Shown here piece after piece: positions 58,517 through 64,000 of a stretch of 64,000 nt of DNA. The DNA is from Acinetobacter sp. B51(2017). GTDB taxonomy: Bacteria; Pseudomonadota; Gammaproteobacteria; Pseudomonadales; Moraxellaceae. The notes under the pieces are model-generated. The model was not told the DNA's origin. It saw only the letters and a program-made list of their open reading frames with translations, and made no database searches. The position numbers were made by a program, and so were the translations under genes. The DNA lies in the NCBI RefSeq assembly GCF_003711395.1, contig NZ_PJRJ01000002.1:62001-126000 (forward strand), read 5' to 3'. Position 1 is the stretch's first letter. Every line of letters starts with the position of its first letter.

Positions 58517-59974
58517 GTGAGCAAAGAGACTATCATCGCCCTACATGCAGAGCACCAAGGTCGCTGGAAAAACCGTGAAGAACTTGCGGAACAAATGATC
58601 GCGTTAATCGGTCAGTTATACCGTGAAAAAAACATCGTGGTTTCAGTATTCGGTCGTTCTTTAGTTAACCGTTCTGTGATCCAGATCTTAAAAGCACACC
58701 GTCGTACTCGCGTACTTGACGTTGAACTTTCTGTTGTAAACACGTTCCCAATCATTGAAGCATTGGCAAAGTTAGACAACATCGGTACAGCTGAAATTGA
58801 TCTAGGTAAACTTGCTGTTGAATTTGCTGCTCAAGGCGGCGACGTAAATGCATTTGTTGCCAATGCGGTTAAAGCAGCTGAAGGTCGTCCTACTTCTGTA
58901 GAAGGTCGTGACGTTGTCCTTTACGGTTTCGGTCGTATCGGTCGTATCCTAGCGCGTCTAATGATCAGCCAATCTGGTCTTGGCCGTGGCTTAAACCTAA
59001 AAGCAATTGTAGTACGTAAAACTGCGGATGGCGATTTAGAAAAACGTGCGTCTTTATTACGCCGTGACTCAATCCATGGTCCATTCGCAGGTACAATTTC
59101 TGTAGATGAAGAAAACGAAGCAATCATTGCCAACGGTCAATTCATCAAAGTAATTTATGCAGGTAAACCATCTGAAGTTGATTACACAGCTTACGGTATT
59201 AACAATGCATTGATCATTGATAACACTGGTAAATGGCGTGATGCTGAAGGTCTTGCTCAGCACTTAGAATGCCCAGGCGCTGCACGTGTGATCTTAACTG
59301 CACCTGGTAAAGGTGACATGAAGAACGTGGTATTTGGTGTGAACCAAGCGGACATCTTAGATGAAGACAAAATCATCTCTGCTGCAAGCTGCACAACCAA
59401 CGCGATTACACCAACACTTAAAGTATTAGAAGATAAATACAAAGTGTTAAATGGTCACGTTGAAACAGTTCACTCGTTCACCAACGACCAAAACTTAATC
59501 GACAACTACCATAAAGCAGACCGTCGTGGCCGTGCTGCAACACTGAACATGGTCATCACTGAAACTGGCGCGGCGAAAGCAGTTGCCAAAGCACTTCCAG
59601 CGCTTAAAGGTAAGTTAACAGGTAACTCGGTACGTGTTCCGACACCAAACGTATCTTTAGCGATTCTAAACTTAACTTTAGACAAAGAAGTTGATCGTGA
59701 CGAAGTGAATGAATACATTCGCCAAATCTCAATCAATTCTAGCCTACAAGGTCAAATTGGTTATACCAACTCTACAGAAGTTGTATCATCTGACTTTATC
59801 GGTTCACGCACTGCTGGTGTATTTGATGCGCAAGCAACAATCACTTCTGGCAACCGTTTAACCGCTTATGTTTGGTACGATAACGAAGTAGGTTATAGCT
59901 GCCAAGTATTACGTATTGCTGAACAAATGGGCGGCGTAAGCTACCCTAAAATTCCTGCTGAACAAACTGCATAA
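58517..59974 (+). CDS. gap: glyceraldehyde-3-phosphate dehydrogenase, long form
   Basis: Interconverts glyceraldehyde 3-phosphate and 1,3-bisphosphoglycerate. The core starts near residue 125 with NAD-binding VLYGFGRIGRILARLM, and has the catalytic cysteine in SAASCTTNAITPTL and the histidine in ETVHSFTND. The N-terminal 125 residues (NREELAEQMIALIGQLYR, VVSVFGRSLVNRSVIQILKAHRR) are an extra domain, giving 485 residues against about 335 for the usual enzyme; I recall the same long form in Pseudomonas and Acinetobacter. Start is GTG at 58517 after AGAGGA. The gene uses more favoured codons than neighbours, which suggests high expression. Confidence 0.93.
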   Translation: MSKETIIALHAEHQGRWKNREELAEQMIALIGQLYREKNIVVSVFGRSLVNRSVIQILKAHRRTRVLDVELSVVNTFPIIEALAKLDNIGTAEIDLGKLAVEFAAQGGDVNAFVANAVKAAEGRPTSVEGRDVVLYGFGRIGRILARLMISQSGLGRGLNLKAIVVRKTADGDLEKRASLLRRDSIHGPFAGTISVDEENEAIIANGQFIKVIYAGKPSEVDYTAYGINNALIIDNTGKWRDAEGLAQHLECPGAARVILTAPGKGDMKNVVFGVNQADILDEDKIISAASCTTNAITPTLKVLEDKYKVLNGHVETVHSFTNDQNLIDNYHKADRRGRAATLNMVITETGAAKAVAKALPALKGKLTGNSVRVPTPNVSLAILNLTLDKEVDRDEVNEYIRQISINSSLQGQIGYTNSTEVVSSDFIGSRTAGVFDAQATITSGNRLTAYVWYDNEVGYSCQVLRIAEQMGGVSYPKIPAEQTA

Positions 59975-59990
59975 GTTGTACAGCACGAAT

Positions 59991-60020
59991 AAAAAAGCGC
60001 CCTAAAGGGCGCTTTTTTAT
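59991..60020. terminator. bidirectional terminator between gap and the MFS gene
   Basis: AAAAAAGCGCCC pairs with GGGCGCTTTTTT (loop TAAA), between converging genes. Confidence 0.92.
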
Positions 60021-61222
60021 TTTAAAGATGACGTCTTTTGCAGACGTTTAAAATCAAAGCGGTCAATGACCAAAATACCTAAACTAAACATTAAACCTAA
60101 GAGCACACAGCCTAGCCATTGATAATGTTGCCATGCATATACCGCACCTAATGAGCCTAAAGCTGCGCCACTAAAATAAATGGTCATATAAACGGCATTA
60201 ATACGCGAGCGTGCTTTACCATCTATACGATAGACTAAGTTTTGATTTAACACATGAAAAGCGGTTAAACCAAAATAACTCATTAAGACCCCAAGTGCAT
60301 AAATGATCAAACTGTGTTGCGCAAAATAGAGCGGAATGCATGAAAACAGCATTAAGCCAATACACAGTTTTGCCACTAAGTTTTCTTGACCTTGTCCAAC
60401 TTTTTTACCTGACCAGCTTGAAGAATAGATACCAATTACACCTAGTAAGCCAAATAAGCCAATTTCAAAGTCGCTAAATTCATATGGTGCACTCCCTAAT
60501 ACAAAGGTCATAGAAGTGAACACCATCGACAAAATACCAAAGCCCAAAGCACCTGCACAGGCACGACGAATCAGATGCGGATTTTGTTGAGCCAAACTAA
60601 ATAAAGAACGATAAATATCACTGATCGCTAAACCTGCTTGACGCTGGGTATCGGGTAATTTATGCCACATCAATACCGCAAATAATAAGGTTAAAATGCC
60701 GCTACTGAAATACACCGCTTGCCATGACCAATAGGTCGAAACAAAGCCTGCAAAGCTACGCGACAAAATAATGCCCATTACCAAGCCGCTCATCAGTTTA
60801 CCGACAGTCGCTGCACTTGATGCAGGTGGACTCATGCTTGATGCAAAAGGAATTAATACCTGTGCTGAAATGGCACCAAAAGTTGCACATAAGGTAAATA
60901 GGTATAAACCTGTTAAATTGCTGCTCATCGAAAGGAGCAGTTGTGACACAGCAGCAAACACCATTAAACTGACGATCAATTTGCGTTTATTAAAAAAATC
61001 ACCTAAAGGCACCAGCAACATTAAACCGAACATATAGCCGATTTGGGCGACCACGACCGCAAAACCTGCTTGACTCGTACTAATGCCCAAACTCTTTTCA
61101 ATTGAGTAAATTAGCGGTTGATTAAAATAGGCCGAGCCTGCACATAGACCACAAGCCAATGCCATGATTAACACAAATTGTGATGACAACGGTTGAGTTG
61201 GAGAAGAAGACGTGTTTGGCAT
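60017..61222 (-). CDS. major facilitator superfamily transporter
   Basis: A 401-residue inner-membrane protein with 12 hydrophobic segments. The conserved cytoplasmic loop between segments 2 and 3 is seen in LVPLGDFFNKRKLIV, and KARSRINAVYMTIYFSGAALGSL in the second half resembles YnfM/Bcr-type drug-proton antiporters. Substrate unknown. ATG 61220-61222 is the start; the gene is alone. Confidence 0.82.
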   Translation of the reverse strand: MPNTSSSPTQPLSSQFVLIMALACGLCAGSAYFNQPLIYSIEKSLGISTSQAGFAVVVAQIGYMFGLMLLVPLGDFFNKRKLIVSLMVFAAVSQLLLSMSSNLTGLYLFTLCATFGAISAQVLIPFASSMSPPASSAATVGKLMSGLVMGIILSRSFAGFVSTYWSWQAVYFSSGILTLLFAVLMWHKLPDTQRQAGLAISDIYRSLFSLAQQNPHLIRRACAGALGFGILSMVFTSMTFVLGSAPYEFSDFEIGLFGLLGVIGIYSSSWSGKKVGQGQENLVAKLCIGLMLFSCIPLYFAQHSLIIYALGVLMSYFGLTAFHVLNQNLVYRIDGKARSRINAVYMTIYFSGAALGSLGAVYAWQHYQWLGCVLLGLMFSLGILVIDRFDFKRLQKTSSLK

Positions 61223-61412
61223 AGAAACAATTAAACAAGATTTATGTGCGACTATAGAGTCTCAAGCAAACAACAACAAATAAATAAAATGAATGAATTG
61301 ATTGTTATAAGCGCTTAAAAATTAACAAAATGCAAAATACCTATATTCTGGCTTAAATCTATTCGAGAAATTTTTTAAAATATGGCAGAATAGGCGGTTT
61401 TAAAGTTTTTAG

Positions 61413-62639
<1,227 letters not shown>

Positions 62640-62666
62640 TCGTGAAAAAACAAGTCTGAGGACAAG

Positions 62667-63800
62667 ATGATAGAAGTGGTAGATGGGCAACGTCAGCTCA
62701 AGGATTGCAAACGAATCGTTGTAAAAATCGGATCATCTTTACTAACAGCAAATGGGCAAGGTTTAGACCTTGATGCGATCTCGCATTGGGCAGGACAAAT
62801 CGCCGCGCTACACAATGCCGGACACGAGATTATTCTCGTGTCGTCAGGTGCTGTGGCTGAAGGTATGGTACGTATGAAGCTCGACAGCCGACCCACAGAT
62901 TTACCCAGTCTTCAGGCTTGTGCCGCCATTGGTCAAATGGGTTTAATTCAAACGTGGTCAAGCGTGCTTGAACAACATGAAATTCGTAGCGCGCAAGTGC
63001 TACTGACCCATGATGACTTAGCTGATCGTCGTCGTTATCTCAATTCATGTGATGCGTTGCAGCACTTAATTGATTGGCGCGTGATTCCGGTCATTAATGA
63101 AAATGACACGGTATCTACTGATGAAATTCGTTTTGGTGATAATGACACGTTAGCGGCTATGGTTGCCGGTCAAGTCCATGCTGATTTGTTAATTATATTA
63201 ACCGATCAACAAGGGATGTTTGACTCAGATCCACGCTCAAATCCAAATGCCAAGCTGTTCCATACGGTACGTGCATTAGATGAAAGCTTGTTTGATATGG
63301 CCGGTGGTGGTGGTAAATTTGGTCGCGGTGGTATGTTGACCAAAGTACGTGCTGCACGTTTGGCTGCTAAATCAGGCTGTCCAACGTTAATTGCCAGCGG
63401 TGAAAGTGATGCAGTGTTATCACGTTTAATGGCAGGTGAGTTATTGGGGACTTTATTTATTACCGATAACGACCGTATTACGGCCCATCAGCAATGGTTA
63501 GCCGCGCATTTACAAACTGCGGGTCGTTTAGTGTTGGATGCTGGTGCAGTGAAAGCCATTAAAGACAATCACCGTAGTTTATTGCCTGTGGGTGTAAAAG
63601 CTGTAGAAGGGCATTTTGAGCGCGGTGATGTGGTGGAATGTGTTGATAGCGACGGTCATCGTATTGCAGTAGGACGTGTTAACTTTAGTTCGCGTTCGGC
63701 TGAAATTGTCAAAGGTTTAGCTTCTGATAAAGTCTATCAAGTGCTAGGTGAAGCACGCTCATTGGAAATGATTCATCGTAACCATATGGCGATTTACTAA
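62667..63800 (+). CDS. proB: glutamate 5-kinase
   Basis: First step of proline synthesis, ATP plus glutamate to glutamyl 5-phosphate. Amino acid kinase fold: [47 protein letters not shown], and GTLFI region, then a C-terminal PUA domain (residues about 275-377, [25 protein letters not shown]). Length 377. The obgE-proB pair is common in related bacteria. Confidence 0.96.
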   Translation: MIEVVDGQRQLKDCKRIVVKIGSSLLTANGQGLDLDAISHWAGQIAALHNAGHEIILVSSGAVAEGMVRMKLDSRPTDLPSLQACAAIGQMGLIQTWSSVLEQHEIRSAQVLLTHDDLADRRRYLNSCDALQHLIDWRVIPVINENDTVSTDEIRFGDNDTLAAMVAGQVHADLLIILTDQQGMFDSDPRSNPNAKLFHTVRALDESLFDMAGGGGKFGRGGMLTKVRAARLAAKSGCPTLIASGESDAVLSRLMAGELLGTLFITDNDRITAHQQWLAAHLQTAGRLVLDAGAVKAIKDNHRSLLPVGVKAVEGHFERGDVVECVDSDGHRIAVGRVNFSSRSAEIVKGLASDKVYQVLGEARSLEMIHRNHMAIY

Positions 63801-63810
63801 GTTTTCGCGT

Positions 63811-63842
63811 AAAAAAGACAGCCTCTCGGGGCTGTTTTTTAT
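63811..63842 (+). terminator. rho-independent terminator after proB
   Basis: ACAGCC pairs with GGCTGT with A-runs before and T-runs after; loop TCTCGG. Confidence 0.88.
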
Positions 63843-63920
63843 TTTGCTGTATACATAATAATTTTCAAAGATAAAATTAATTTAGAAAATTAAGAGAGCT
63901 TAAGTCTAGGAGCAGATTGT

Positions 63921-64000
63921 ATGGAAATGGATTTTGCTTGTATGCCTAAAGATACCTTATATGTATTGGCAACAGTTTATGGCTACATGTGTTACCCCAA
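63921..64000 (+). CDS. start of an unidentified gene, cut by window edge
   Basis: AGGAG lies nine bases before ATG 63921. Twenty-six codons are visible, MEMDFACMPKDTLYVLATVY onwards, with no stop before base 64000. The sequence is too short to recognise; it shows two or three cysteines and a hydrophobic stretch. The good ribosome-binding site and the terminator before it support a real gene. Confidence 0.6.
   Translation, partial: MEMDFACMPKDTLYVLATVYGYMCYP

Overview
The window looks like ordinary chromosomal DNA of an Acinetobacter-like gammaproteobacterium (Moraxellaceae). The reasons are an A+T-rich base composition, the gene order lepA-lepB-DUF4845-rnc-era-(lipoprotein)-recO-pdxJ-miaE, type-2 argG, a long-form GAPDH, and a PepSY/DUF3649/DUF3325 cluster. 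The genus call is inferred from protein similarity and gene order, not from a marker search. I see no insertion sequence, prophage, integron, CRISPR array or plasmid function.

Layout. 1-8.6 kb: pyrC (cut by the window edge), argG, fadH, tRNA-Ser(TGA), pdxB-epmA and cca. 8.6-14.7 kb: maeB, rsmE, metF and ahcY, with a recognisable S-adenosylhomocysteine riboswitch in front of ahcY. 14.8-19.8 kb: a secreted M20 amidohydrolase, an orphan P-loop protein, a Sel1-repeat protein and a probable Fur-controlled PepSY/DUF3649/DUF3325 operon. 19.9-25.2 kb: a rut pyrimidine-degradation locus split into rutD alone and rutABCFG, each unit with a sigma-54-type promoter and no rutE. 25.2-30.7 kb: the sulfate uptake set sbp-(hydrolase)-cysTWA with a CysB-type regulator. 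30.8-35.3 kb: pabC-mltG-tmk, then an unrecognised protein paired with a histone-deacetylase-fold enzyme. 35.3-39.1 kb: nadB, a Do/DegP-type protease and a hotdog thioesterase. 39.5-46.6 kb: the lepA-to-miaE housekeeping run. 46.7-50.2 kb: a DUF4198 protein with a good Fur box, a small pseudogene, tRNA-Asn(GTT) and small enzymes. 50.4-64 kb: aspC, a 59-residue gene, a GGDEF protein, a macrodomain-like protein, uvrB, a lipocalin, a RarD-like permease, gap, an MFS permease, obgE-proB and the start of one more gene.

How the parts connect. metF and ahcY serve the methionine/SAM cycle, and the riboswitch would raise ahcY when SAH builds up. The rut genes recover nitrogen from uracil, which fits sigma-54/NtrC-type control. 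The sulfate genes sit beside their likely regulator. pdxB and pdxJ both belong to pyridoxal phosphate synthesis but are far apart.

No wholly new multi-gene system is evident. The best leads are regulatory: the SAH riboswitch, the two sigma-54 promoters, a perfect hairpin that hides the cca ribosome-binding site, a palindrome inside the probable uvrB promoter, and other perfect palindromes before lepA and before the gene at 48154. There are also a few unrecognised proteins.
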